A DNA stretch of 64,000 nucleotides from Ottelia alismoides (GCA_037367405.1 JAZKJV010005755.1:310001-374000), one strand, 5' to 3'. Positions 19,256-29,847 are shown, counted from the stretch's first letter. Translations and numbers: made by a program. The notes: generated by a model not told the origin, from the sequence alone.

Positions 19256-19775
19256 GCAACTCTCCTTTGGGAGAGTCTCGCCTGGCCTGATAAAAACTTT
19301 AGTCTCATGCTCGCTTGTTCGCCGTGCCCCTCCCCATGCCGGCTTGCCGGCATGAGCATCAGTTTGACAGCTAGAAACCGACGCGCCCGCTTCAAACTCC
19401 TCTTCTTTGGTTCTTACGGCGAGCAGATCGCCTTCCAGTACGAATGCTCGCCAACGAGCCGCAATTCAACAGACGTAATCGAAGCGATCTGTTTGGTCGT
19501 CTCATCACAAATCGCTTCGATCAGGCGATCTGGATATCGGCTCGGGGGAGTGGATTCGTATTGGGAGACGATTGGCTCGCCGCTTGATCGCAAACGCAAG
19601 AGAATGGCAAGCACGCATTGATGCTAGCCTGTCAAACTGATGCTCATGCCCGGCAAGCGGGCATGGGCATGGGGCATGACCGAGTTGTAGCCCGAGGCCG
19701 AGCAATGAAACTGTGCAGTGCAATTCAGCAGTTTTTATCAGGCCAGAGTCTCGCCTCTCAGGGCCGGAGAGGGTT
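19256..19775. repeat. about 520-bp imperfect palindrome
   Basis: Centre near 19499/19500. The innermost arms TCGAAGCGAT (19479) and ATCGCTTCGA (19511) are exact. Further out CGAAT/CGAGCCG, GGCGAGC and ACGAAT blocks match in inverted order. The outer arms contain GAGCATCAGTTTGACAG (left, near 19350) against CTGTCAAACTGATGCTC (right, near 19630), then GGCCTGATAAAAACT against AGTTTTTATCAGGCC. The two strands encode similar peptides (IEAICLVVSSQIAS and IEAICDETTKQIAS), as expected for a diverged inverted duplication. No gene is called in 19138-19869 outside it. Confidence 0.7.
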
Positions 19776-19925
19776 TGGATGAGACCCTCCCGCAAGCGGG
19801 CGGGTAGCTTCCTCACCATGCCGTTACGCAGCGGGTTGCGATTCCAATTCAAGAAACCACTTCAACTTATCATCCGTCGACGGTAGGTTCGCCGGTTACA
19901 TCGCGAACGCTCAGCGAGATTCGGC

Positions 19926-20270
19926 CTACGTCGCATTGATATCTTCTGGAGCGACTCCCATCTCTTCAAGCATCTTGAACAGATGCTGACAGAATGCGGA
20001 AAAGTGTTTCCGCTGAATGTTCCGACCATGGTGAACTGCGGCAACCGTGCGTCCTGAGTATTCCTGTGGACCGCCCAAAGCGGCAGCGAAAAACTCAACT
20101 TGCATCTTCAACAAGCGGTTAATGTCCGCCGTTTCAAAGAATGGGGCCAGACTCGGATCAGCCAGAATTCGCTGATAAAAACCATCGACCAAGGTTTCGA
20201 TTCGAGGCCGACCACCGAGCCGATCGTAGAGACTTTCAGAATGCGTGTTTGCGTTCATGTTCGCTCCCAT
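19926..20270 (-). CDS. group 1 truncated haemoglobin (trHbN-like)
   Basis: A small 2-on-2 globin. The start MNANTHSESLYDRLGGRPRIETLVDGFYQRILADP is typical, with LAPFF and VEFFAAALGGPQEYSG next. The proximal-His region is HHGRNIQRKHFSAFCQHLFKMLE. It would bind haem and react with O2 or NO, in detoxification or sensing. The reading as given stops at 19926 after EDINAT. In another frame the sequence continues SVRDVTGEPTVDG to a stop at 19870, so a 1-base loss near the end is likely and the true protein probably runs to 19870, about 132 aa. Confidence 0.85.
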   Translation of the reverse strand: MGANMNANTHSESLYDRLGGRPRIETLVDGFYQRILADPSLAPFFETADINRLLKMQVEFFAAALGGPQEYSGRTVAAVHHGRNIQRKHFSAFCQHLFKMLEEMGVAPEDINAT

Positions 20271-20468
20271 CGCGCATAGGCCAACGGAATGACTCTATAC
20301 AAGTTAAGCCCACTTGCGTGGTATCGCTACGGCTTGCGGCAAATGCCTTGATGAATGTTCTTGACGCTTTACAGCGATTTTTGGTAGTAGGGCCCCACCC
20401 CGTTAGGCGTTTGTTTTCCTTCACATGGTGTTCGGAAGTCTACTGCGAGAAAGCTGCGAGTTGGCATC

Positions 20469-21930
20469 ATGAACTTTACCAGCCTCGTCTTTTTGTTGTT
20501 TCTCGCGACCGTATGGACGCTCTATTGGCTGTTTCGCACCAAAGCGGATGCAGAACGGCCTGATTGTGATAGCTAGCGTCGTCTTCTACGGTTACTGGGA
20601 TGTGCGCTATGCAGCCTTGATGCTGTTTACCTGTGTTGTGGGATTCTTCATCGGTTTGGCGTTCGACGCAACCGAAGGATTGTTGAAGCGCAAGCTGATT
20701 CTGGCATTCAGCCTGATCTTCAATTTGTCGATCTTGGCAACTTTCAAGTACCTGGCTTTTTCATTGAGGGCTTCCGCCAACTCTCGCAACTGTTTGGCTT
20801 GGGTGCGAACATCGGCAGCCTAGAGATTTTGCTTCCTATCGGTATCAGCTTTCATACCTTTCAGGTTCTCAGTTACACGATCGACGTCTATCGCAAACAG
20901 ATTCCCGCCAGCCGCAATCTAATCGATTATCTCGCATTCATCTCTTTCTTCCCGCAATTGGTTGCGGGCCCCGATCGAGAGAGCCACGAATCTCCTGCCG
21001 CAGTTTGTGGTGACACGAGTGTGGAGCAAGATCGATTTCGGTAACGCTGGTCGTCGCATCCTCTGGGGTTACTTCAAGAAGATCGTGATTGCGGATAGCT
21101 TGGCCGTGATCGTCGCTGGATCTATGACAATGCGAGCACTGCCACCGGAACGGAGCTGCTCGTTGCAACGATCTTCTATGCATTCCAAATCTACTGCGAT
21201 TTCAGCGGTTACTCCGACATTGCCATGGCATTGCTGAACTCTTTCAGGTCAAGCTGACACGCAACTTTGCATACCCTTACTTCTCGCAATCAATACGCGA
21301 GTTCTGGTTGCGGTGGCATATCTCGTTATCCACTTGGTTTCGAGACTATGTCTACATTCCGCTCGGCGGCAACCGTGTGAGTAGTTTTCGCCAAAGGTTG
21401 AACTTGTTACTAACTTTCCTACTTAGTGGTTTTTGGCACGGAGCAGCTTGGCAGTTCATCGCTTGGGGTGGCTTTCATGGCGCAGTCGTATCCATGGGGA
21501 ATCGGAAATCAAATGTGAATCACGCATCATTAGATCAACCGGCTGGAGAAGGCTGGCTTCCCTCTCCGCTAACTATGGTTCGTATCGTTCGCACTTTTGC
21601 CATCATCTGCTTTCTATGGATCTTCTTTCGCGCATCGAGCATACAGAACGCATTGTTTATCATTCAAAAGATTGCAATTGAAAGTCTGCAGCTTTCCAAC
21701 ATCCAATCGCTCTTTCAACAATACACTCCGGGGCATCCATTTTTCTTTAGCGTCAATCTATTGATCATTTTTGTGCTGATCGAATGGGTTCGACGTGGGC
21801 ACCCTTTCCACTTGAGATCAAACACTGGCCACAACCAGTTCTTGGTCAACGTGTGCTCTGGTGTTTTGGTTCGTCGTTGAACACGCGGACAAAACGCCAA
21901 GCAGTCCCTTCGTGTATTTCAATTCTAGAA
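20469..21930 (+). pseudogene. MBOAT family O-acyltransferase (AlgI-like), multiply frameshifted
   Basis: Polytopic membrane acyltransferase. It starts at MNFTSLVFLLFLATVWTLYW. The landmark PQLVAGPIERA is split at about 20975. RWHISLSTWFRDYVYIPLGG and SGFWHGAAW (with the catalytic His) are intact within 21308-21880. The end reads PFVYFN close to a stop near 21930, as in AlgI. At least five single-base shifts (near 20545, 20765, 20975, 21120, 21240 and one at the end) break it. This family transfers acetyl or other acyl groups to extracellular polysaccharide and usually works with an SGNH-type partner, which is exactly what follows 9 bp downstream. Confidence 0.88.
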
Positions 21931-21938
21931 ACGAATCC

Positions 21939-23136
21939 ATGCACGACACTCAATCGCATCAGAACCCCTCACTCTTCACACGCAGCCTTCGTTTCGTCGT
22001 CTCGATCGCTGCGGTATTCGTCACTTTAGAAGTCGCCTCAAGATCCTTTGTTACATTGACGCCGATACTCACCGGAAGCGGATGAGCAAATCGGAGTCGA
22101 TACATTTCGCAATCTGGATCAACTGGTTTACGACATCGAATCCAAGAAGCAGATCCACTTCCGCACCAACTCGATTGGATTCCGGGGCCCCGATTATTCG
22201 ATTCCTAAGCGACGCAAACCGCTCGTGTCGCTTTAATGGGTGATTCGTTCGTCGCCGCTCATGCCGTCGAAGAGTCTGAATCCTTCGCTGGCGCATTGGC
22301 CAAATGCCTGTCGTCACACCCCGAACAGGCAACTTGTGAAGTGATGAATTTTGGCGTTACCGGTTCGTGCACTGGTCAAGAACTGAGGCTCTACGAAACC
22401 GAAGTGCGACAACTAAAACCAGATGTCGTCTGCGTGCTGTTTACTTCAGATGATGTGATGGACAACAGCTCTGAGACATCGAACAAACCTATCGTTCGTT
22501 ATCGTTTAAACGAAGCGAACGAATTGGAGCTAGAGCCATTTTCTACGATGCGAGCTCAATCGTCCCGATGGCTTAATCGACATGTACGCCTCTATGATTG
22601 GCAAAAAGAAAAGGTCAATCACTTGACAAAAAACATCCGTCAGTTGATTAAACCGAATGTCGGCACAGGAGCTGACAAAGTTGAAAAGCTGGATTGGGTC
22701 TATATGGAACCTGTTCCATCTGCCGTCGAAAAAGCTTGGACACTAACCGAAGCGATCCTTTGTCGGTTTCAAGAAACCGTTGCATCCGATCAGGCGCAAC
22801 TGGTAATCGCATACTTGCCGAGCGCTAACCGAGCTCAATGAAGAACATGCGAAGTCGCTTCAAAGCAAAGTGGGGACAGATTGCACAGTCGATTGTGAAC
22901 GTCCTGAAAGACGATTGAAGCATATCTGTGACGCTCATTCGATTCCTTGCTATTCCCTGCGCAATGCGTTCACATCGCCAACCCTGACACCGGCTGAATT
23001 GAAGCAGATCTATTTGAATGGCATTGGACATCTTACGTCGAAGGGCATGAGACACTGGGCTCAGTCACTCGCCGCCCAAGCGTTTGGTAGTGGTACTTTA
23101 ACGGCAATGCGTGAGATTAGGACACCCGCACGTTAG
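21939..23136 (+). pseudogene. membrane-anchored SGNH/GDSL hydrolase-like protein, frameshifted
   Basis: ATG at 21939 opens an N-terminal membrane segment (RFVVSIAAVFVTLEVASRSF). The SGNH block I is ALMGDSFVAAHA (GDS), block II-like NFGVTGSCTGQELRLYE, then DVVCVLFTSDDVMDN, and a C-terminal NGIGHLTSKGMRHWAQ that could carry the catalytic His. Three shifts: an extra G near 22070, a missing T near 22230 and one near 22840. About 390 aa. Its place directly behind the MBOAT gene indicates a periplasmic partner for O-acylation of a surface glycan, like AlgJ/AlgX-type proteins. It could alternatively be a lipase-like esterase. Confidence 0.78.
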
Positions 23137-23186
23137 AAGTCTTGCCGTTTTAAGTCACCCTAGCCCTCTCCGGCCCTGAGAGGCCG

Positions 23187-23206
23187 ACTCTCCCGGGGGA
23201 GAGTGG
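23187..23206. terminator. hairpin between convergent genes
   Basis: ACTCTCCC and GGGAGAGT form an 8-bp stem around two bases, between the convergent SGNH and APS-kinase genes; A/T-rich sequence (ACTTTAAAAAACC) follows on the plus strand. It belongs to a CTCTCCGGCCCTGAGAG-type repeat also present in the palindrome at 19.3-19.8 kb. Bidirectional terminator is the likely role. Confidence 0.45.
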
Positions 23207-23207
23207 G

Positions 23208-23878
23208 CTACTTTAAAAAACCTTTCTCAACCAAGTAATTGAGAATCATCATCGCAGAATCAACCGGCGATCTATTGAGCGTTTCAATGCGCAGTTCGGT
23301 CGCTCGGGAGTTTCATAGGATCACTGATGCCTGTGAAGTTCGGCAACTCACCTGCGCGTGCTTTCTTTACAAACCTTTTGGGTCGCGTCGTTCACATTCT
23401 TCGAGCGGCGTATCAATAAACACTTCCACAAAATCACCCGGCTTACCGGACGATTCGATCCGGCGACGCACTCGCGCACGATCTTGCCGATAGGGACTTA
23501 CAAACGCGGTAAATGGTGATTAGCCCCGCAGACGCAAACAGTTCAGCGACTGATCCAATACGTCGAATATTCTCTTCTCGATCGATAGGACCATAACCCG
23601 AGTCCAAAACGCGATGCGAACTCGGGCGCCGTGTTCGGCTAACAATCGCTCGGACCGGCACATAAACATGTCGAATATTGTCGCCCATCGAGCAGAGAAC
23701 GCCGCGACGCCACGTTTCACCAACAGATCGTCCAGTACGTTAGCAATCGTGCTCTTGCCGCAACACTTAAACCGGTAAGCCAAATCACGCCCCCGCGCTG
23801 CCCTAACTTGGATTCACGCGCCTCGCGCGTGACCGAATGTGGATGCCAAACGACCTGTTCTGAAGGGGATTGTGTCAT
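23208..23878 (-). pseudogene. cysC: adenylyl-sulfate kinase (CysC), frameshifted
   Basis: APS kinase, which phosphorylates adenosine 5'-phosphosulfate to PAPS, the sulfate donor. The N-terminus MTQSPSEQVVWHPHSVTREA is typical. The P-loop GLSG-C-GKSTIANVLDD is broken by one missing G. Other landmarks in different frames are [63 protein letters not shown] and a C-terminal MILNYLVEKGFLK. At least four shifts. No ATP sulfurylase is adjacent. Beside an acyltransferase/SGNH pair and in a genome with sulfatases, the PAPS might feed sulfation of polysaccharide, but cysteine synthesis is an equal possibility. Confidence 0.85.
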
Positions 23879-24058
23879 AAGCTGGGGAGACCGTGGTAAG
23901 TTTGGGGGCCTAGTAGCCCTTAGGGGTGGTTTTTATCGCCTTATGGAGGAAAACTCGCCAACTATTCAGCCAAAAATGCCGCTACCGGGGGAAATTTTCG
24001 CGAAGTTGTCTTAAAAGAAACACGAAGCAAGAGTCACCAGAAACCGCACTAGTTAAAC

Positions 24059-25870
24059 ATGTTGGATGGAGCTTATCTAGAGATCCGCAACGGTTCGCAA
24101 GCCGGAAAGACGTTTCCATTGGATTCGAATCGGCCGATGCACGTGGGTCGGGGTCGCGGTTGCGAGGTCTTGCTCACAGATCCGGTGAGTTCTCGGTTTC
24201 ATGCCGTTCTCTATTTTGAAGAGGGAAGCTGGCATATACGCGACACTCAAAGTCGTAACGGTACGTTAGTCAATAACTCGCGAACAGACCACGCATCCCT
24301 CGGTGATGGCGCGGTGATTCAAGTTGGTGGAACGGAACTGGAATTCCACGAGACCCAAACTTCTACGAGCGACGAGGGTGAAGGTTCTCATACGCAAACC
24401 GTGGTGATGGATCGCAAGGTCTCTCCCAATGGTGCGCAACAACGAATGTCGATCCTGCTGCGCGCCGGTCACATTCCCCATCTATATCAGCTCGCTACCA
24501 AACTACTCGGTTGTGGTTCCCTGAAGAAGTTGTCGATGCAACCGCTTTGATGCTACGTGAACGGACTGGCGCCGACCTAGTTGGTTTGTTGTGGCTCCGC
24601 AGCGGTCGCTTGGAACCGGAGCGAGTGCTACCGACCGAAGCTGCGGCTGCGATTCGCGTGGGGCGAAAACTAACCGATGAGGTCGTGCGTCAAGGTAAAG
24701 CGGTTTGGATCAAGGATCAAACCGATGGTCCGCGTGGAATCATGGTCCGATGCAATCTGTGTTCCGTTGAAACGCAAAGATGAACTGCAGGTGCCCTGCA
24801 TCTCTATCGGGAACGCCAACGCTTTAATGACGCGGACTTTGAGTTGGCGTTGGAAGCAGCAAGGCTTGATGAGCAATGCAGTGGATTCAACGCGACGTCA
24901 AGCGGCATTGCGAGCTGACAACACTCGATTGGCGGATCGCAATGCGGACTATCAAGAGATCATCGGACGCAGCGCTCCGATTGAACGCCTCAAAGCGAAA
25001 ATTGCACGTGTGGGACCTGCGGCCGGTGCGGTGCTCATTCGCGGTGAAAGTGGCGTGGGCAAAGAGCTTGTCGCCCGCGCATTACATCTTGCGAGGCACG
25101 CGAAATCATCGCCCAATGTTGAGCGTAAACTGTGCCGCGATTCCGCGTGATTTAATTGAAAGCCAGTTGTTTGGGCACAAGAAAGGGTCGTTTACTGGAG
25201 CCGATAACGATCATGTTGGTTGGTTCCAACCAAGCGCATACGGGCACATTGTTCTTAGATGAAATTGGGGAGTTGCCGTTAGACGGCCAAGCGAAATTGC
25301 TTCGCATCCTCGAAGGCCATCCGTTCCTCCCAGTGGGTGCGACGCGTGAAGAGCGAGTCGACGTTCGAGTCGTGGCGGCAACCAATCGGACTTGGCTGAG
25401 TTTGTTCGTGAAAAACAGTTCGCGAGGATTTGTTTTATCGACTGAGCGTTTTCGAACTACATGTGCCACCACTGCGCGATCGAGGTGAAGATATCGGGCT
25501 GCTCGTGGAACATTTCCTCGACCACTTTCGGTTGCCACATGGTCGACAGTCGTTGCGATTGTCGCAGGCGGCTAAACGGCGGTTGCTGGAGTATCACTGG
25601 CCGGGTAACGTACGCCAATTACGCAATGTGATTGATAGTGCGGTCGTGATGGCTGATGGAGAAGAAATCCTTCCCGAAGACTTAGGTCTGCGCGATGCCG
25701 GAGGATCACCATTAGACAGTTTGCGTCTCGAAGATTGGGAACGCAGATTAATCACCGAAGCGCTGGATCGAACAGCGGGTAATGTTGGCGAAGCGGCGGA
25801 ATTGTTGGGCATCAGCCGAGCGACCGCTTATCGCAAGCTCAAGGAATACGAGATCGATCGAGTCGAATTG
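24059..25870 (+). pseudogene. FHA / GAF-like / sigma-54 AAA+ / Fis-HTH transcriptional activator, frameshifted
   Basis: Order of parts: FHA domain (residues 1-110: MHVGRGRGCEV, DPVSSRFHAVL, SRNGTLVN), which binds phosphothreonine; a GAF-like region (LRERTGADLVGLLWL, KLTDEVVRQGKAVWIKD); the AAA+ activator with Walker [15 protein letters not shown], loop 1 GSFTGA (GAFTGA variant), Walker [12 protein letters not shown] and VRVVAATNR; and a Fis-type helix-turn-helix AAELLGISRATAYRKLKEY. Frame changes near 24490, 24755, 25100, 25205, 25405 and about the end. The layout implies that a Ser/Thr kinase signal is read by FHA and controls sigma-54 promoters. It has no response-regulator domain. The end near 25870 is approximate because of the shifts. 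Confidence 0.85.
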
Positions 25871-27262
25871 AGTAAGCGTTGGTCTGTTGCAGTGATAGGA
25901 AGTGGCAATATCAGGGATGGCCGCTGCTTATGAGTTATTGGCTTGATCCACGGTATTCAAATCACCGTGTTCGAGGGCGAATCGCACGTGGGGGGCGTTC
26001 TCCAAACGGAGACCCAAGGTGCTTGGTTACTCGACCATGCTGCTGATAACTTTATTGTGCAGCCTGATGCTGCCGTAAAACTTGCGAAGAGATCGGTATT
26101 GCCGATCAGCTGATTCCCCCAGCGCCGATGATCGCAAGAGCTTTGATTGTTCATCATGGCAAATTGGTGCCTACGCCCGAAGGGTTGGCACTGATGCGTC
26201 CACAAAATGCGCGCTGTGTTGGCCACTCATTGCTATCTTGGCGGGCCAAGCTGCGGCTGATGTACGAGCCGTTTTGTCCCAAACGAAAAGCGACGGATGA
26301 TGAGTCCCTCGCAGACTTGGTTCGAAGGCGATTGGGGAAAGAATTTCTACAAAGGATCGTGCAGCCACTCATCGCTGGTATTTACACGGGTGATGCCGAG
26401 ACGCCTGCGCCCAAGCGACTGTGCCACAAGTCGTCGAGATGGAACAGAAGTACGGAAGTTTGTTTCGTGCTACCTTAGCCGCACGCAAAACGGAAGCGAA
26501 CAGGCTTCACGACAGGCAAGTGGTGCGCGCTATGGTCAATTTCGCGCTTTGCGCAATGGTTCACATGGCTTAATCACGGCCATTCAAGGGAACTTCCGCA
26601 AGGAACCGTGGTTACCGGCAAAGCGATTCAGAGACTATTGCGTGATGATTCGCAGCAATGGTGGCTTCAAACGGATCGAGAAAAGCTGGGGCCATTTCGA
26701 TGGCGTTGTGCTAGTGTTCCAGCAACACAAAGAAGCGGATTTGTTGGAACAAGTCTGTCCGGACGCGAGCGAGGAACTTAGAAAGATCCATTATGCCAGT
26801 TCTGCAATCGCAATCATTGGCATTCCAAGCGAAAGATTTACAGCGCCGCTCGAAGGTTTGGTTTTGTTGTACCTCAAATTGAACGACGCGATATCTTAAG
26901 CGTCAGTTATGCGAGCAAGAAGTATCCGGGGCGATGTCCAGAAGGGAACTATCTCCTACGCGTCTTCATGGGTGGGGCCTTCCGCCCTGACTTGATGGAA
27001 CTCAGCGACGATGCATTGATTGGATAAAGCGATGAGTGAAGTGCATGACTTGCTGGGGTGGAGCGGCAAGCCAGTCATGACAAAACTGGTTCGTTGGGTG
27101 CAACGCATGCCGCAGTATCATGTGGGACATCTTGTGCGAGGTCGCCAAGATCCGATCGAGCATCGCACCGCTGCGCGGCCCTGGGGCTTGCCGGCAACGG
27201 ACTTGATGGCGTCGGGATTCCCCAGTGCATCCGCACTGCCCGCCAAGCGCCCGCGATATCAC
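25868..27262 (+). pseudogene. hemY: protoporphyrinogen oxidase (HemY/HemG type), frameshifted
   Basis: FAD-dependent oxidase of haem synthesis, converting protoporphyrinogen IX to protoporphyrin IX with oxygen. The FAD-binding start is SVAVIGSG followed (after a shift) by MAAAYELL, then ITVFEGESHVGG and DHAADNF. Central landmarks are KLVPTPEGLALMRPQNA, RRRLGKEFLQRIVQPLIAGIYTGD and SGARYGQFRALRNGSHGL. The end has YASKKYPGRCPEGNYLLRVFMGGAFRPDL and LAGNGLDGVGIPQC. At least six shifts. The start is uncertain: TTG at 25868 gives MSKRWSVAVIG, overlapping the preceding activator. The 3' end runs into the hairpin repeat array. Confidence 0.85.
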
Positions 27263-27405
27263 AAGCGTCATGGCGCAAGCCATACGGTGATAAAAAACTA
27301 CAAGCGTCATGGCGCAAGCCATACGGTGATAAAAACTACAAGCGGTCATGGCGCAAGCCATACGGTGATAAAAAAATACACCGTATGGCTTGCGCCATGA
27401 CGCTT
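27263..27405. repeat. hairpin repeat array, three direct and one inverted copy
   Basis: Direct copies of AAGCGTCATGGCGCAAGCC/ATACGGTGATAAA start at 27263, 27302 and 27340 (period 38-39 bp; the third has an extra G). An inverted copy (ACCGTATGGCTTGCGCCATG and on) runs 27380-27405. It lies at the 3' end of hemY and just before the stop of a small minus-strand frame, as in the array at 5919-6025. Confidence 0.9.
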
Positions 27406-27418
27406 GATCACTGACGCT

Positions 27419-27553
27419 TTAATCCACAAAGTCGCTACGACCCTCATAGGCTTCGGCGATTTCATTCTTAAAGCTCGCTCCTGTGCGCCAGTCATGGGCT
27501 AGGTTTCGACAGCCGAATCTCGGTTGTGTTACGTATTGGGCCGCACGGGTCAT
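27419..27553 (-). CDS. possible small protein, 44 aa, doubtful
   Basis: A minus-strand frame beginning MTRAAQYVTQPRFGCRNL and ending SDFVD, with its stop at the edge of the hairpin repeat array. Its convergent placement against hemY with the repeat between matches the RND/sulfatase pair, which is the only reason to list it. Its start overlaps the divergent start at 27552, so one of the two starts must be wrong. No family recognised. It could be the tail of a frameshifted gene. Confidence 0.25.
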   Translation of the reverse strand: MTRAAQYVTQPRFGCRNLAHDWRTGASFKNEIAEAYEGRSDFVD

Positions 27554-28563
27554 GGTTAAGAAAATCGCAATCTTTGTGGGACAGCTCATGCTGGCGCTTG
27601 GCGTCAGTTGGGGAGCTGCACGCGCTTGTTTCTTACCCGTTTCCGCAAAACCCACAACATCCGAACCAATCCAAGTGGCTGTCCACTCCCGAGTTACTCG
27701 GGTCGTTCAAGCGACGACGGGCGCGTTAAAAATGTAAATTCAGATATTGAAATCGAGCTTACGACAGATGAAAGCGCCGATGCCATCACACGTCTCTTCA
27801 GCCGAACGATCGACGTAGCCGTCATCGGCCGACCGCTCTCAGCTGCCGAACTTACGCGTGCTAAAGAGCTAAAACTCGGCCTCCGCACGAAGCTTTGGGT
27901 TGGGATGGAATCGGGGTCTGGGTTCATCCAAGCATCGCTCGCTCGATGCCTTCGGATTTCCTTGGAGACGCTGAAGAAGATCTTTGTATCCGGGGAGATC
28001 AATCGTTGGGAACAGATCCGCTCCAGAAAACTTCAAGACGCATCTTGCCGGTCACTCCTCCGGTTCGTTCGGGAGTTGTCGAAGTGTTTTGAATTCGGTC
28101 GGACAACGCGATGGTTCGTTGCACAAGCAAGTGAGCGTTATCAACGAAGCGATGAATATTCCTGCAAACGTCCTGCAAAATAAACTTCGCATCGGTTTAG
28201 CTCCCGCAATGCTACATGCCAACGGATTGGCAAAAATGTCACTCGAAGTCTCAGGCATGAGCTGCGATGCGCTGAATCAGAGTTGCGAACAGGATACTAC
28301 CCCTTCCGCTTTATGTCACCGCCGTGACGCTCACATCTGCGAGCCTCAAGGTAATGACTATTACCGTTATTTGTCCTCCGTCGAAGGACAACAATCGCTT
28401 TTATGCAGCCGGATTAACGGACGGCTTTATTAGCACCTCCGACACCGGAAGCGATTCCGTATGATCCACACGCAGCCGCCGGTGGAGGCGCACGGTGGCG
28501 GACATGGTGGAGAGCAAGCGTCTGGGCATGGAGGGGGTCATGATGAAGCGAAAAGAAACAAGT
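27552..28563 (+). pseudogene. PstS-like periplasmic substrate-binding protein with His/Gly-rich tail, frameshifted
   Basis: ATG at 27552 starts a signal peptide (VKKIAIFVGQLMLALGVSWG). The body has IEIELTTDESADAITRLFSRTIDVAVIGRPLSAAE and LVGWDGIGVWVHPS-type segments of phosphate-binding-protein-like (PBP-like) proteins; a following stretch RSGVVEVFQNSV and PPSKDNNRFYAAG fits their C-terminal lobe. The last 35 residues, in another frame, are rich in His and Gly (AHGGGHGGEQASGHGGGHD). At least four shifts. No PstCAB transporter is adjacent. Instead a His-rich membrane protein and a response regulator follow, so a ligand- or metal-sensing role is inferred. Phosphate as ligand is not established. 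Confidence 0.55.
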
Positions 28564-28595
28564 AAAGCCTCAGGCATCACTAAAGATATGCAAAG

Positions 28596-29847
28596 ATGAG
28601 TACACAATTTACAGTCTTCAGCAACTGGACGAAGCAACGGCGACTGGGTCTGCGCCTCATGCTTCCCTTCACTTGGTGCTTTTGTGGCGCTTTAGTTTCT
28701 GGGCATTGCCATTTGGCAATGGACAGGCCATTCACAACAGCAAAATATCTATCAAAACACGACACTCGCGCTGACTGGCTATCTACCCAAAGTTGCACAG
28801 TTGCGCCAGTTTGGCTTGCGAATCGGGGCGCGTTACCACGGTACCACGCGCGAAGCAGAATTGATCCGTACGCAAGTCGCTATCAAAGACATGCAGAAAG
28901 AAGTTCAGTCTTTACCAGAAGAACTTAAAGAACGCCCTGACTTGATTCATTTGGTCACGCAAATGAGTGACTTGGTTGACAAAGTCACCGGGCACAATTT
29001 GGGAGGAAGCTTTCGAGGAGCATCATGAGCCTCATGCCGAGGATAAACATGCTCACCACGAAGAACCTAAAGCGCATGCACCACACGATGAACACGGCGC
29101 AAAGCCGGCCCATGAAGTCGCTGCGCACGAGATGCTCATGGCGCTGCTGCAAAGACAAACTCCGAACATGCCACGGAACACGGTGATGAGCATCACGAAG
29201 AAGTATCCGAAACCCTGCATGCTCAGATCGAAACCGGGTTCACCCTACAAAACCTTCCGCTTCAAATTCGAAGTATCGATTCACTCTTTCAGACTCAAGT
29301 CAGTTCGGCGACTGAATACATGGCAAGCCGATCGGCGTTACTCAACGATCGCATGAGAATTTGTGGGTTTGTGCTGATGGGAAGCGTGGCCACATGTTGA
29401 TTTCGAGCATTGTCGGTACAGCAAAACTCTATAACTTTGAACAGCGGATGAGTGCATTAGCAAACGCCGCGGACAAGCGGCTGAACAAAGTGCGGTCGCA
29501 TTATCATCCGGCACCGATACCGAGAGCGCAACCGGTGACAGAAGCACCGAGTGAAGTCACGGTAGAAAACAATGAAAAAGATGTCGTAGCTGAGTTCCTC
29601 GAAAAACTGGCCGAACAAATGTCACGACTTCCCGCAGCCGTCGAAGAAAGATCGACTTCCAGAAGTGGAAGAGATCGCCCGTTGGCTCGCAGGCGCAGCC
29701 GGTACCTTCGGCTTTGATCAATTCACTCAGCCTGCTCGACAACTGGAATCGGCTGTCCAAAACTCCGAATCCGAACAAATCCAAGCCTTGATCGATTCAC
29801 TCGAACAACTTACGGCAGAGGTCGCCGGAGTTTCAGTGAAACACTAA
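28596..29847 (+). pseudogene. membrane protein with His-rich ectodomain and Hpt-like C-terminus, frameshifted
   Basis: Order: a cytoplasmic start MSTQFTVFSNWTKQRRLG, a first membrane segment (about residues 20-45), a helical region (RTQVAIKDMQKEVQSLPEEL), then a segment of about 65 residues with roughly 17 His (pieces HHEPHAEDKHAHHEE, HAPHDEHGAKPAHE, HATEHGDEHHEE), another helical stretch, a second membrane segment (GFVLMGSVATMLISSIVG), and a C-terminal domain ending with WLAGAAGTFGFDQFTQPARQLE. That last motif matches histidine phosphotransfer (Hpt) domains, but the phospho-His position reads Arg (IARWLAG instead of xAHWLKG). Four or more shifts. It would bind metal outside the membrane and contact the adjacent response regulator inside; both are inferences. 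Confidence 0.5.

Noticed and set aside
19307..19621. 104-codon frame within the palindrome as a protein gene
   Set aside because: Both strands give equally long related frames because of the inverted duplication; no ribosome binding site and no family.
23808..24014. 68-codon plus-strand frame upstream of the FHA gene
   Set aside because: Overlaps the start of the APS kinase on the other strand and has no family; probably non-coding.
27002..27414. Frames reading ASWRKPYGDK-type repeats across the hairpin array
   Set aside because: Product of translating the dispersed repeat; not a repeat protein.
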